A stretch of 64,000 nt of DNA from contig CAMGYI010000001.1 in assembly GCA_946127115.1 (NCBI GenBank), positions 189,439-253,438 on the forward strand, given 5' to 3'. The DNA is from an uncultured Chlamydia sp. GTDB taxonomy: Bacteria; Chlamydiota; Chlamydiia; Chlamydiales; Simkaniaceae. This document shows, piece by piece, positions 1 to 9,673 of this stretch (position 1 is the stretch's first letter; each line of letters opens with the position of its first letter). The position numbers and the translations under genes are program-made. A model generated the notes under the pieces. That model was not told the origin of the DNA. It was given only the letters and a program-made list of their open reading frames with translations, and did not search any database.

Positions 1-49
1 TCGTTATCAAAATAAGTCTTGTTTTTTATTTATTGTTTCTAGTACGTGC

Positions 50-619
50 TCAGAAAGGAAAGCTTGCTTTTCTTGAAGAGCACGTAGCCATATGGGTGGA
101 ACTTTCCCTAATATTTTCAATATCTTCAAGTTGGGGTTGCCATAAGGAATCAAAATCGATTTTAACTTCATCAATAGAGAGAAATGATAGAGAATGATAA
201 GCAAAAGCACTGATAAAAGCTGTTGTTTTTTCTTGGATTTGAGCATTCCAAACCTCTCGAAATTTCCTGAAGTATGTGTTTCAGTCCCAAGCAACTGGCT
301 GTCTAAAGGCTCTAATCTCTTCTGTAGAGAGTCTTTCTAAGATATCTGCAACGTTTTTAATAGGATTAAGGCTTTTGGTATCAAAGTGTGTATCCAATCG
401 AGTTCTCAGACCTTCCTCGATTGCGGCATAAGCTGGAAGAGCGTTTGAGAGCTCATGATGAAACCAGTTTAAAACCTCATCATCTTTCTCAACAATCTTC
501 ACGATTTCTTCAGTAATAGGCCAGACCCAAGGTGTATTGATACCCTCCTTATAGGCGGCAACATTAAGTGCAATCTACTGCTCAATGCTAATATCTTTTC
601 CTCTTCCTCTTTCTTTCAT
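50..619 (-). pseudogene. Degraded ORF of unknown function with two in-frame stop codons
   Basis: A single minus-strand frame runs from an ATG at 619 to a TGA at 50-52, about 190 codons, and is broken only by TAG at 575-577 (codon 15) and TGA at 281-283. Both flanking parts read like real protein, with runs such as EEGLRTRLDTHF and FREVWNAQIQEK, which suggests a soluble, mostly helical protein. I do not recognise the family. Two point-mutation stops without a frame change point to recent decay. Readthrough is possible but there is no evidence for it. The relic lies downstream of the peroxiredoxin gene on the same strand. Confidence 0.6.
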
Positions 620-726
620 AATGAATGATAAGTCTTTTACGCAAAGTTTCTGAATAGTAGCATGGAAGCATAGATGCTCCCTATTTTCTAGAGGCACTTA
701 CCTAAAGAAGATCAGTATCTCATAAA

Positions 727-1404
727 TCATTTTTTGAGTAAACACTCTCCAGAAACATAGCGCAGATAAGGTTTAGTCTCGATCCAACCTCCCGGATATT
801 TATTCTTCGCCTCTTCATTGGAAACGGAAGGAATAATGATCACATCGTCACCGCGCTTCCAATTCACTGGTGTAGCCACCTGATGCTTGGCAGTCATCTG
901 GCAGCTGTCGAGAACTCTCAAGACCTCGTCAAAGTCACGACCGGTGGTCATTGGATAGGTCATCATCATTTTAATTTTCTTATCCGGCCCAATCATAAAA
1001 ATAGTGCGTACCGTTGCATTGGTCATGGCTGTGCGATCTTCAGAGGTTCCTTTCTCGGAAGCAGGTAGCATGTTATAAAGCTTGGCAACTTCTAGATTAG
1101 AATCACCTATTATCGGATAAGTCACTTTGTGGCCCTGAGTCTCCTCAATGTCTGGAATCCAACGCTCATGACCTTCAACTGAATCAACAGAAATAGCAAT
1201 GATCTTGCAATTACGCTTATCGAACTCATGCTTCAGCCCGGCCATATAACCCAACTCGGTAGTGCAGACTGGCGTAAAGTCCTTCGGGTGGGAAAAAAGA
1301 ATAGCCCAACCATTCCCGACCCATTCATGGAAGGTAATTTTTCCCTGCGTTGTATTGGCAGTAAAATCCGGAGCAATGCTGTTTATTTTCAAAGACATAG
1401 CCAT
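727..1404 (-). CDS. 1-Cys peroxiredoxin, Prx6 type
   Basis: The product is a cytosolic thiol peroxidase that reduces H2O2 and alkyl hydroperoxides. The peroxidatic cysteine lies in the motif PVCTTE at residue 47, the same position as in Prx6 enzymes. The C-terminal half has the Prx6 features NWKRGDDVIIIP and YLRYV. Length (226 aa) fits the 1-Cys group. The reading frame is open to 1455, but the first 17 residues are unlike the family, so I start at the ATG at 1404; an ATG at 1398 with GAG upstream is equally possible. The neighbour is glutathione synthase on the same strand. Prx6 enzymes usually need glutathione or another thiol for recycling, so the pairing makes sense, but a shared transcript is an inference. 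Confidence 0.93.
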   Translation of the reverse strand: MAMSLKINSIAPDFTANTTQGKITFHEWVGNGWAILFSHPKDFTPVCTTELGYMAGLKHEFDKRNCKIIAISVDSVEGHERWIPDIEETQGHKVTYPIIGDSNLEVAKLYNMLPASEKGTSEDRTAMTNATVRTIFMIGPDKKIKMMMTYPMTTGRDFDEVLRVLDSCQMTAKHQVATPVNWKRGDDVIIIPSVSNEEAKNKYPGGWIETKPYLRYVSGECLLKK

Positions 1405-1540
1405 CTCATTTTTTGTTATTTTCAATAATATTGTCGCCAAATATATCGTAGGCATAGCCGCGTGTCAACATAAAAACACATTAGACTTGTTGCGTAATAA
1501 AAGGTGAACCAGTTAGCCCCTTCAATTTTTGACGCTACAC

Positions 1541-3958
1541 TTACTTCGAGTAGCCAAGGAGGTGGAGTAGGGGGGTAGCGACATCGCGACGATTACCTTT
1601 AAAAGGGTAAGCGTGGATATAGAGGACTGGATTATGGTTAAGTTCAATGATGGCGTATGAATTGGGACTCGGAGGTTTTTTTGGTTGATGCAATACCATA
1701 TCCACCCCACAGATCTTAGCACCGATTGCATTGGTCGCTTGAATGGCAATTAAGGAGTACCCAGGGTGGAGTTGGTCTGTAACATCGTGTGCATCTCCTC
1801 CGGTTGAAACATTGGAATTATGGCGAAGGAAGATTTTTTTGCCTTTTTTAGGAGTACTTTTCGGTGTGAGTTTTTGTCGCTTAAGATTCTTTTTTTCTTC
1901 TACTCCAAGATGAAGAAATGTTTTGGGATCGCGATAGTAGAAAGGATCGTGATTTTTTGCGTGAACCAGTGACTGAATGGTTGATTTCCCGTCGCCAACA
2001 ATATGGGAAGGGATTCTCTTTGCCACACCAATGCATTTTCCATCAATAATAAGGAAGCGGTACTCCTCTCCTGGGCAAAATTCTTCAATTAATACAGACG
2101 GGCCATAAGAAAAGCCTTGTTTAAGGGCGCGGTAGGCCTCCGAGGCATCATGAGGGTCGATAATAAAAACCCCCAGGCCGAAGTTTGTCGACTTGGGTTT
2201 AATCACAATCTTTTTTTTGAGGTAATGGGGGAGGTCAAGCTTTGCTGCATCAATAGAGTTATAACTCTCTCCTTCAGGAACGCGTAGGTTTTTTCTTTTA
2301 AGAATCTCTTTTGTGACCTGCTTGTTCTCCAGAAGATGCGCAACAATATAGGGATCTTTAGAGGTTTTTGTTGCTTCTTTCACATGCTCAATGTGTCCAT
2401 TTTTTTCAAGACGGATCAGTTGATCCGTGCGATCAAGGACTTTCACATTAATGTTCCATTCAAGAGCTTTTTGGATCAGGATTTGGGTTGAGAGCTCGAG
2501 ATCTTCATATCCATCAACGAGAATCGATGATTCAGTCTCAAGTTTTTGATTTTCAACTAAAGAGTCAGTGGTTAGTTTTTCGAAATATTTGAGCTGTTTT
2601 GAAGTGAGAGTAGACGAAAGAAGGGTCTTTTTATGAAGTTTTGCTAGTTCTACTCCAAGCTGTCTATAGGTTGAGTGTTTTAAGCTTTTTTCAATAAGTG
2701 CAGAAGGTGTAAGAGAAACGTTCTCTACTTTTGCTTTTTGGAGTTTAAGGTTCTTTTCCTTTCCAAGAATCTTGGCGATAGGTTCCATAGACTTGAAGAT
2801 TTTCATGCTCCATTTTTCAAGGGATATCTCATTTCCTTCTTGGAGGATCAAACCATTTTTCCGTCCTTCAAGCGCTACTTTGTCTTGATTACATGTTAGG
2901 CAAATCTGACACTGTTTGGAAAGAGGAGGAGATTCTTTGTTCATACAGTAAAGAAGAAAGCAGTAAAGAAAGTCGATTTGCTCAGTCGTAATTCCAATGG
3001 GGTGGTAGGGATCAAGGTCAATTGCACGCACTTCGATATACTCAACCCCTCGAGTCTGCAATGCTTCTAGGGAAGATTCTCCGTTTTTTGGATTTGCTTT
3101 TGGCCGGATCCTCGAATAATGCTCATTTTCAATTTGCAAAATATGGTTATTTAGCTGTGAAGGAATCAAGAGATATTCTTTCTTTGGAGTCGAGATCGCA
3201 GTTTGTAATTCCTTAATGTATTCATTTAAGGAATTAAGAGAGATAGCGATCTGATTTTGAACGCGGCTATAATACCCAAGATGGCTAGTTCGAATAGAGG
3301 TGGCGTAAGGCCCAACAAATGATTCTCCGATTTTGCGGAATCCCTTCGGAAACTTTACATAGCTGTAGTCCATTGCAGGTGAGGCTCCAAAGAGGTAAGT
3401 AAGTAACCATCCTTCACGTAGGAAATTGCGAATCAGTCCTAAATATTTTTTGTTGATAAATTCCTGAATGGGAAGAGAAGATTTTTCGTATTTATGGAGC
3501 TTTCTCCAAAAGGGAAGATCAAGTGAGAAATTAAAATGAATTCCTGAGATCATTTGAAGGTTCGTTCCATATCTATCTCTCAGTCCTTCGCGATAAATTT
3601 CTTTTCTTCTTCCAGCACGGGAAGATCCATATTGCGCAATTTGAATAGTGTCTAACTGCGGGGGCATTGAGAAAGGCCAGAAGAGTTCCTTTGGATTTTT
3701 TTTAAGCGAGAAATGCATAAGATTTTCTAAAAATTTCTGTGCGCCGCGAAAGGAAGTTTTAGGAGGGGTATTCCACTCCAATTGTTGTTCCCCGAAATCA
3801 GTCTTGATGTAAGGATGTGTCAGTGGAGAACCAAACAATTTTGGGTGAGGGTATTTTGAAACGGTTCCCTTAGAATCTATGCGTAGAGATTCGCGTTCTA
3901 ATCCAAAATGAAAAGCATCTAAGAGTTTCTGATTCTTCTTTAGAAATTCAAGGTCCAT
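1541..3958 (-). CDS. gshAB: Bifunctional glutamate-cysteine ligase / glutathione synthetase (GshAB)
   Basis: The product makes glutathione in two ATP-dependent steps: gamma-glutamylcysteine from Glu and Cys, then addition of Gly. Residues about 1-470 are a GshA-type ligase domain (GLERESLRI near residue 19, TDFGEQQLEW near residue 53). Residues about 540-805 are an ATP-grasp domain with IEEFCPGEEYRFLIIDG, GDGKSTI and the metal-binding AIIELNHNP near the end. At 805 aa it is close to the usual size of fused GshAB (GshF) enzymes. Start is the ATG at 3958. It is transcribed divergently from the efflux operon with about 65 bp between. Fused GshAB is scattered among bacteria and often transferred horizontally. 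Confidence 0.93.
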   Translation of the reverse strand: MDLEFLKKNQKLLDAFHFGLERESLRIDSKGTVSKYPHPKLFGSPLTHPYIKTDFGEQQLEWNTPPKTSFRGAQKFLENLMHFSLKKNPKELFWPFSMPPQLDTIQIAQYGSSRAGRRKEIYREGLRDRYGTNLQMISGIHFNFSLDLPFWRKLHKYEKSSLPIQEFINKKYLGLIRNFLREGWLLTYLFGASPAMDYSYVKFPKGFRKIGESFVGPYATSIRTSHLGYYSRVQNQIAISLNSLNEYIKELQTAISTPKKEYLLIPSQLNNHILQIENEHYSRIRPKANPKNGESSLEALQTRGVEYIEVRAIDLDPYHPIGITTEQIDFLYCFLLYCMNKESPPLSKQCQICLTCNQDKVALEGRKNGLILQEGNEISLEKWSMKIFKSMEPIAKILGKEKNLKLQKAKVENVSLTPSALIEKSLKHSTYRQLGVELAKLHKKTLLSSTLTSKQLKYFEKLTTDSLVENQKLETESSILVDGYEDLELSTQILIQKALEWNINVKVLDRTDQLIRLEKNGHIEHVKEATKTSKDPYIVAHLLENKQVTKEILKRKNLRVPEGESYNSIDAAKLDLPHYLKKKIVIKPKSTNFGLGVFIIDPHDASEAYRALKQGFSYGPSVLIEEFCPGEEYRFLIIDGKCIGVAKRIPSHIVGDGKSTIQSLVHAKNHDPFYYRDPKTFLHLGVEEKKNLKRQKLTPKSTPKKGKKIFLRHNSNVSTGGDAHDVTDQLHPGYSLIAIQATNAIGAKICGVDMVLHQPKKPPSPNSYAIIELNHNPVLYIHAYPFKGNRRDVATPLLHLLGYSK

Positions 3959-4023
3959 GCCTGCATTTAAACATTCTTGAGATTTATGTTCTATAAAAAA
4001 TAAAGATCATTTACTAAAAGGTT

Positions 4024-5472
4024 ATGAGGAAACTAAGGTTATTTTATTTAATAATCCCTTCTTGTTTTTTGTTTTTATTTTTGTTTGAAAGTTGTGCAGC
4101 ATTAAAGAAAAGAAAATATGAACCCGAAATGATTGAAACTGTAGATGTTTCTCCCGCAATCGACTCGGCTCTTAGCACTCCAGATTTTGCAGAAGGTGAG
4201 TGGCCAGCATACAATTGGTGGACTCTTTTTGAGGATGGACAGCTTTCTGAAATTATGGAAGTAGCAATTGAAAACAATCCCGATTTATTGGCAGCGGTTT
4301 CCCGGGTCCGGGCAGCGCAAGAAGAAGCTCAAAAGGTGCGCTCTGTTCTCTTGCCTCAATTTAATGCAAGCTTCAACGACCAGTATAAGCATCTCAGCAA
4401 AGATAGCTTGGATAGATTTCCCCCGTCAAAGCTTCCTGCAGTGATCAATCAGGTCTATTTAGCATTAAACTTCGAGTATGAAATTGACCTGTTTGGAAAA
4501 AATAGAAATCGGTATCGCGCTGCAATAGGGCAAGCAAGAGCTCAAGCTGCCGAAATGTCAGAATCTCTACTGATTATTACTGCGACACTCGCGGAAACAT
4601 ATATTAATTATGCCGCTAACCTTCAAAATTTTCAATTTAGCCTTACTTTAGCAGAGGCTCACAAGTTTTATCTTGAATTGACTGAATTGCGATTCTTGAA
4701 CGGATTAGATGATCAGATGATGGTGGACCGCATGAGCGCAAATCTTTTCTCCGCTGAAGAAGACGTTGTTGCCTATGAAAAAGAAGCGAGTCTTAACCTT
4801 AGCCAAATTAAAATCCTCATGGGACTTAGTCCCGATGATGGGTGGAAAATTACGACGCCTACCCTCGCCTTTGACAGGCCATTTCCGATTCCTGAGAACA
4901 TTCCATTGAATCTTTTATCTCGACGGCCGGACCTTATGGCCCAGATCTGGACTATCGAAGCAGCGGCCCATTTGATTAGCGCCGCAAAAGCAGCATTTTT
5001 TCCCAATATCAACCTTACTGCAATTGCTGGCCTAGAAAGTTTAAAGTGGAACAATCTCTTTACGTCTAATAGTTATGCAGCAGCACTTTCTCCTGCTATC
5101 AATCTTCCTCTTTTTACAGGGGGGAGACTTACAGCGCAGCTGAATGAAAAATATGCGACTTATGATGCTGCGGTTCATGATTACAATACGCTTCTCCTTC
5201 AGGCAGCTAAGGAAGTTTCTGATCAGATTAAAATTTTAAAAACAGCAAACCAAGAGAGTGATTTGCAGGGGCAAGTATTGGAAAAAAACATCCACATTTC
5301 AAAGCTGACAAATCAGCGATATGACAACGGGCTTGATGACTACTTAACAGTCATAGATAAACAAGTTGCGTTGCTCAATCAGGGAATAAAAAATGTGGGA
5401 AAAGAAAATGAGCGCTACTTAGCAGTGCTTCAACTGATTAAGGCATTAGGTGGTGGGTACCATGACAGATAA
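4024..5472 (+). CDS. Outer-membrane efflux lipoprotein, TolC/NodT family
   Basis: The product is the outer-membrane channel of a tripartite pump. An N-terminal hydrophobic stretch ends in a lipobox-like FESC with Cys24, as in NodT-type lipoproteins. Two OEP repeats follow, with the typical AVSRVRAAQEEA helix near residue 90, LSRRPDLMAQIWTIEAAAHLI near 300 and INLPLFTGGRL near 360. Length (482 aa) fits the family. The next gene, a membrane fusion protein, starts inside its last codons, so the two are translationally coupled. Substrates are unknown; hydrophobic drugs are typical for this pump class. Confidence 0.92.
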   Translation: MRKLRLFYLIIPSCFLFLFLFESCAALKKRKYEPEMIETVDVSPAIDSALSTPDFAEGEWPAYNWWTLFEDGQLSEIMEVAIENNPDLLAAVSRVRAAQEEAQKVRSVLLPQFNASFNDQYKHLSKDSLDRFPPSKLPAVINQVYLALNFEYEIDLFGKNRNRYRAAIGQARAQAAEMSESLLIITATLAETYINYAANLQNFQFSLTLAEAHKFYLELTELRFLNGLDDQMMVDRMSANLFSAEEDVVAYEKEASLNLSQIKILMGLSPDDGWKITTPTLAFDRPFPIPENIPLNLLSRRPDLMAQIWTIEAAAHLISAAKAAFFPNINLTAIAGLESLKWNNLFTSNSYAAALSPAINLPLFTGGRLTAQLNEKYATYDAAVHDYNTLLLQAAKEVSDQIKILKTANQESDLQGQVLEKNIHISKLTNQRYDNGLDDYLTVIDKQVALLNQGIKNVGKENERYLAVLQLIKALGGGYHDR

Positions 5473-6619
5473 AGTCGTAACAAGCAAGAAGAGAAATAGG
5501 ATTCTACTTTGGGTTTCAGTTGGTTTTATCCTGACTGGAATAGCGGTCTTTCTCTATTGGTTGACGATTCTCCGCTTTGAGAAGTTTACAAACGATGCGT
5601 ATGTTAGCGGAAACATGATCGATCTTATCCCCCAGGTCCCAGGAATTGTTACGTCCATTAATGTTGATAATACCGACCTTGTTGAAGAGGGGCAGGTTTT
5701 GATCGAACTTGATCGAACTGATTATCAGATTGCTTATGAAATAAGTCAGAATGAGCTTGGGGATACAGTGCGCTCAGTTGTGCAGCTGTTTCTTAGAGTT
5801 GAAGAATTAGAAGCTGAGCTTGAGCAGAAAGATGCTGAACTATTTAAAGCAGAAAAGGATTATCAAAACCGGGTTAATCTTGTGGGGATTGGAGGAGTTT
5901 CTAGAGAAGAATTTGAACATGTTGAAGCTGGTTTTGTGGGTGCTCAAGCCGCTCGTAAATCCACAGACTTATTGCTGCAATCAGCCTATGCAGAAGTGCA
6001 AAACACAACAGTTAAAACCCATCCCCTTGTAAAGAAAGCGGCAGATGGCCTGAAAGATGCTTATGTTAACCTTCAAAGGTGCTCGATTTTAGCGCCGAGC
6101 AGCGGGTATGTTGCAATGCGCTCTACTCAGCTTGGAGAATATGTGGAACTCTCAAAGCCCTTGATGACGATCATTCCTCTAAATGAGCTTTGGGTGGACG
6201 CTAACTATAAAGAAGTTCAGCTCTCAAAGGTTAGGATTGGGCAAAGTGTTCGCCTTATCTCAGATATTTACGGCAGCGGCGTGGCATTTCACGGAAAAAT
6301 TGTAGGAATCAATCCTGGAACGGGTAGCGTTTTTTCTGCCCTTCCACCACAAAATGCAACAGGAAATTGGATCAAGATTGTTCAACGGGTCCCTGTTCGC
6401 GTGAGTTTGGATCCAAATCAGTTAAAAAAATATCCCCTTTGGCTGGGACTTTCAATGAATGTGACTGTTGACATCCATGACTATTCAGGACCGATGCTTG
6501 CTGAAGCGACGCGGATAAAGTCGATTTATCAGACGAAAATTTACAGCCAGCAAGAAGAGGGAGTAATGAAAATTATCGATAAAATCATTCTAGAAAACGC
6601 TGGAAGATATGAAAGGTAA
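5462..6619 (+). CDS. Membrane fusion protein, HlyD/EmrA family
   Basis: This is the periplasmic adaptor linking the inner-membrane MFS pump to the TolC-like channel. It has a short cytoplasmic N-terminus, one membrane helix (about residues 12-34), the lipoyl half-motif FTNDAYVSGNMIDLIPQVPG, a coiled-coil hairpin around residues 95-190 and the second lipoyl half ILAPSSGYVAMRSTQLGEYV. The C-terminal beta-barrel includes GLSMNVTVDI. I chose the ATG at 5462, which overlaps the tolC-like stop and has a purine-rich GGTGG upstream, rather than the in-frame GTG at 5450. It overlaps the next gene by 11 bases. Confidence 0.93.
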   Translation: MTDKVVTSKKRNRILLWVSVGFILTGIAVFLYWLTILRFEKFTNDAYVSGNMIDLIPQVPGIVTSINVDNTDLVEEGQVLIELDRTDYQIAYEISQNELGDTVRSVVQLFLRVEELEAELEQKDAELFKAEKDYQNRVNLVGIGGVSREEFEHVEAGFVGAQAARKSTDLLLQSAYAEVQNTTVKTHPLVKKAADGLKDAYVNLQRCSILAPSSGYVAMRSTQLGEYVELSKPLMTIIPLNELWVDANYKEVQLSKVRIGQSVRLISDIYGSGVAFHGKIVGINPGTGSVFSALPPQNATGNWIKIVQRVPVRVSLDPNQLKKYPLWLGLSMNVTVDIHDYSGPMLAEATRIKSIYQTKIYSQQEEGVMKIIDKIILENAGRYER

Positions 6620-8147
6620 CCCTTTAACGGGGATCACTCTTTTTCTGGGAGCCATTGCTCTTTCACTCTGCACTTTTATGCAAGTTCTTGACACCTCCAT
6701 TGCAAACGTCTCAATTCCCTATATTGCAGGGGACTTAGCGACAAGCGTCAATAACGGAACCTGGGTTATTACAATGTTTGCTGTGGGGAATGCCATTGCC
6801 CTCCCTCTCACTGGGCTTTTGACACGACGCATAGGGTCAATTCGTCTCATGATGTCTTCAGTTGTTCTTTTTATTCTTTCCTCGTGGCTTTGCGGAATGT
6901 CGGTCAATATAAAAATGCTTGTCATCATGCGTTTCATTCAAGGAGTTGTAGCAGGCCCTATGATGCCTCTCTCTCAAAGCTTAATGATCATGACTTTTTC
7001 AAAAGAAAAGAGGAATCTAGCCCTTGCGCTTTGGAACATGGTAGCAGTTGTTGGTCCTATTGCAGGGCCAATCCTCGGAGGGTGGATCACTTTTAACTAC
7101 TCGTGGCCCTGGATCTTCTTTATCAACATTCCTGTGGGGTTTTTCTGTATCTTGGTGATCCGCTCTTTATATAAGAACAAAGAAACAAAGATCGAAAAAG
7201 TTCGCGTTGACACCGTAGGGATTCTCCTTTTAGCTTTTGCTGTTTCAACGCTTCAAATTATTCTAGATCAGGGACAACAACTCGACTGGTGGCGCTCTAA
7301 TATTATTATTATCCTAGCCGTTGTTTCAATCATCTCTTTCACCTTTCTATTTATCTGGGAACTTACATATAAAACGCCGATTATGGATCTTCGAATGTTT
7401 AAAAACCGAAATTTTTCTATTGGTACAATCGCTACAGCATTGTCGTTTATGGTGCTCTTTGGGACAATTGTCATCACACCACTTTGGCTCCAAGAGATGA
7501 TGGGATATACAGCGCAAGTTGCTGGGCTTGCGGTTTCTACAATGGGAATACTTCCATTTTTTACAGTGATATTAGTGGCAAAACTCATGGACAGGGTTCG
7601 GCTAAAATACCTAGTGGCTTTCTCTTTCTTCAATTATGGAGTTGTTCTCTTTTATTATAGCGGTTTTACAACAGCTGTTTCCTTTGAGGCCATTGCGTTG
7701 TCGAGATTGCTTCTCGGGATCGGGATCTGCACGTGGCTTGCTCCCCTTACTGCGATCACCTTTGCGCGCGTTCCCACGGAAAAACTTGCAATGGGTCAGG
7801 GAATGTTTCATTTCTTTAGAATATTAATGGGAGGGGTTGGAACATCAGTTTTTGTCACAGTGTGGGAACGGAGAGGGACATATCACCACAGCAATATTGT
7901 TGATAGCATCAATCCCTACAATCCTATAAGTAAAGAGCTGTTTACTGATTTAAAACAGTATGGGATTATGGGAAAAAAGGCCCTTACAGTCGTTGACATG
8001 ATGGCATGGAAACAGGCGATGATGCTCTCTCTAAACGATATCTTTTATCTTGGAGGATGGGCCTTTATGTTACTTATTCTCCTCACCTTTTTCTTTAAGA
8101 AACGGAAACATCTTCCTGCCGATCAGCTCCCTCCAGCAGTGCATTGA
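6609..8147 (+). CDS. MFS multidrug transporter, DHA2 family (EmrB/QacA-like)
   Basis: The product is an inner-membrane proton-coupled drug exporter. The DHA2 family signature LDTSIANVSIPYIAGDL sits at residues 27-43, followed by motif A-like GLLTRRIGSIRLM and motif C-like GPIAGPILGGWI. About 14 hydrophobic segments can be traced, the number expected for DHA2. Length (512 aa) is typical. It is the third gene of the overlapping OMF-MFP-MFS operon and should be the energised pump component. It ends at 8147, and no strong terminator follows until a hairpin at 8519. Confidence 0.94.
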   Translation: MKGNPLTGITLFLGAIALSLCTFMQVLDTSIANVSIPYIAGDLATSVNNGTWVITMFAVGNAIALPLTGLLTRRIGSIRLMMSSVVLFILSSWLCGMSVNIKMLVIMRFIQGVVAGPMMPLSQSLMIMTFSKEKRNLALALWNMVAVVGPIAGPILGGWITFNYSWPWIFFINIPVGFFCILVIRSLYKNKETKIEKVRVDTVGILLLAFAVSTLQIILDQGQQLDWWRSNIIIILAVVSIISFTFLFIWELTYKTPIMDLRMFKNRNFSIGTIATALSFMVLFGTIVITPLWLQEMMGYTAQVAGLAVSTMGILPFFTVILVAKLMDRVRLKYLVAFSFFNYGVVLFYYSGFTTAVSFEAIALSRLLLGIGICTWLAPLTAITFARVPTEKLAMGQGMFHFFRILMGGVGTSVFVTVWERRGTYHHSNIVDSINPYNPISKELFTDLKQYGIMGKKALTVVDMMAWKQAMMLSLNDIFYLGGWAFMLLILLTFFFKKRKHLPADQLPPAVH

Positions 8148-8150
8148 TGG

Positions 8151-8185
8151 TTATACTCAAACAAACTCAAAAGTTGGATTTTCGG
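8151..8185. repeat. Dispersed 35-bp repeat, copy 1
   Basis: Seventeen bases (TTATACTCAAACAAACT) are identical to 42147-42163, and the following 17 or so bases are similar (AAAAGTTGGATTTTCGG here, AAAAATTGGTTTTGGG there). Both copies sit directly at or after the 3' end of a gene. They look like leftover ends of a mobile element, but the parent element is not in the window. Confidence 0.55.
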
Positions 8186-8260
8186 AGCAGGTCATGGTTA
8201 AGATATAGAGAAATCATTTGATTTAAACTGAAGAAGATTTTATAATCAGTCTTTAGAAAT

Positions 8261-8391
8261 AAAAAAAGGGCTTCCCGAAAGAAGCCCAGTGCCAGCTAAG
8301 AGTTAGAGCTCTTAGTCAGCGCGAACCCAAGGAGAAAAATTCAGATCGCACTCCCTGGATTCGAAAAAAATCTTTTTTTCGTTTCCCCAAA
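8261..8391 (-). ncRNA. Putative small RNA with its own intrinsic terminator
   Basis: The minus strand carries a complete small transcription unit of about 130 nt. A -10-like TAAAAT lies at 8398-8403 with a T-rich -35 region about 17 bp upstream. Four perfect or near-perfect stems follow: 8362-8381 (A/T-rich), 8318-8324 with 8346-8352, 8296-8302 with 8309-8315, and a terminator GGGCTTC/GAAGCCC at 8268-8287 followed by seven U. No ORF or Shine-Dalgarno is visible. It does not match tmRNA, SRP or RNase P motifs that I know. The next minus-strand gene is far away, so the terminator needs a local transcript. Confidence 0.5.
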
Positions 8392-8518
8392 ACCTTCATT
8401 TTAATCTCTTGACAAAAGGAAAGAAAATTTCTCTTTTCGCTGCATTGTCGTTGATGATGACATCTTCAATAATTTTGCCTCAAGGGTCTTATCCTAGTGG
8501 AACGTTTTAAGGGAGTTG

Positions 8519-8560
8519 AAAGCGCCTTTCTAATAAAAATGTTAGAGGGGCGTTTTCTTT
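8519..8560 (+). terminator. Intrinsic terminator hairpin
   Basis: A 15-bp stem with G-U pairs (8519-8533 with 8542-8556, 8-nt loop) runs into TTTTCTTT on the plus strand. It may end a long 3' tail of the efflux operon about 370 bp upstream, or act as an attenuator ahead of the oppA remnant at 8618. Confidence 0.6.
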
Positions 8561-8617
8561 ATATAGCGGTTCCAATTTTTTTTCTTAGCATCAAGCAAGC
8601 AAGGAGCAAAAAAGCCT

Positions 8618-9673
8618 ATGTTCTCGACAAATTTAACACATTATAAGAAAATTACCCAACTCTTAAAAACGCCCCCTTTAGTCCTTCGGTTAAGCTCCCC
8701 CTTAAAAAATTCTTGTTTAGATCCAAGAAAAGGGGGAGATCGAGATGCTAAAACGCTTCTTAAATTGCTATTTGAAGGATTGACCCGCTTTGACAAACAG
8801 GGAAAGGTGGTGCTTTCAATTGCAAAGTCTTGTACGCTGTCAGATGATCAAACGCGCTATAGCATTATTTTGAAACGGACCTATTGGTCAAATGTTGATC
8901 CTGTGATTGCCAGCGATTTTGAATATTCTTGGAAAACCGCCTTAGCTCCTGATTTTCCCATAAATTTCCCCGCCCTTTTCTACATGATCAAACATGCTGG
9001 AAAAGCAAAGAGAGGAAAATGTCCACTCAATGATGTGGGAATTCAAGCAAAAAATTCCCGCACACTTCTCATCACCCTAAACCACCACGTCCCCGATTTT
9101 TTAGAGCGATTAGCCCATCCTCTTTTCCTTCCCATTCCCTCAAGTATTTCTAAAAAAGACTTAAGCTGGGTTGATCGGTGCGTTTTTAATGGCCCTTTTT
9201 GTCTTAAAGAGCTTGAGGAAGGGGCTTACTTTTACTTGAGAAAAAACAAACGCTATTTTAGAAAAAAATGGGTAAAAATCGATCAGATCTTGGTTGCCCC
9301 AGGATCCGGCGAAGAGACTTTCTACTCACTTAAAGAACATTCATTCGATAGTTTGGGAAAACAGCTTTTTTCCTCTCCAAAAATCCTCTGGTTTTCCCTC
9401 AATACTTCCTTATTTCCTACCCACGCTGCCTATTTTCGAAAAGCCCTAATCGCTGCAACAGATCGAGAAAAACTCAAACACCTCTTCCCCAGAGTGCAAG
9501 AAAGTGGGCCTGCCCCCCTCCATTTAACGCAAAGCAAAGATAATGACTCTTTCATCCACTACAACCCCAGGCAAGCATGTGCCTTGTTTGACTATGCTTT
9601 GAAAGAAGAGCTGCGTCTTAAAAAAAATTTCCTTCCCCCTCTTTTACTGATGGTGCCCAATTGTAACAAATAG
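8618..9673 (+). pseudogene. Oligopeptide ABC transporter substrate-binding protein (OppA-like), 5' part of a split gene
   Basis: The 351 residues align with the SBP_bac_5/OppA family: LSPL-LDPRKGGDRDAKTLLKLLFEGL, the core YSIILKRTYWSNVDPVIASDFEYSWKTAL, and VFNGPFCLKELEEG. OppA proteins are usually over 500 aa and carry a signal peptide. Here the signal peptide is missing and the frame stops at LLLMVPNCNK, just where foreign sequence begins. The missing C-terminal portion reappears at 11458-11673 on the same strand. A Shine-Dalgarno AAGGAG lies at 8601-8606. The gene was interrupted by an insertion and is very probably dead for peptide import. Confidence 0.8.
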
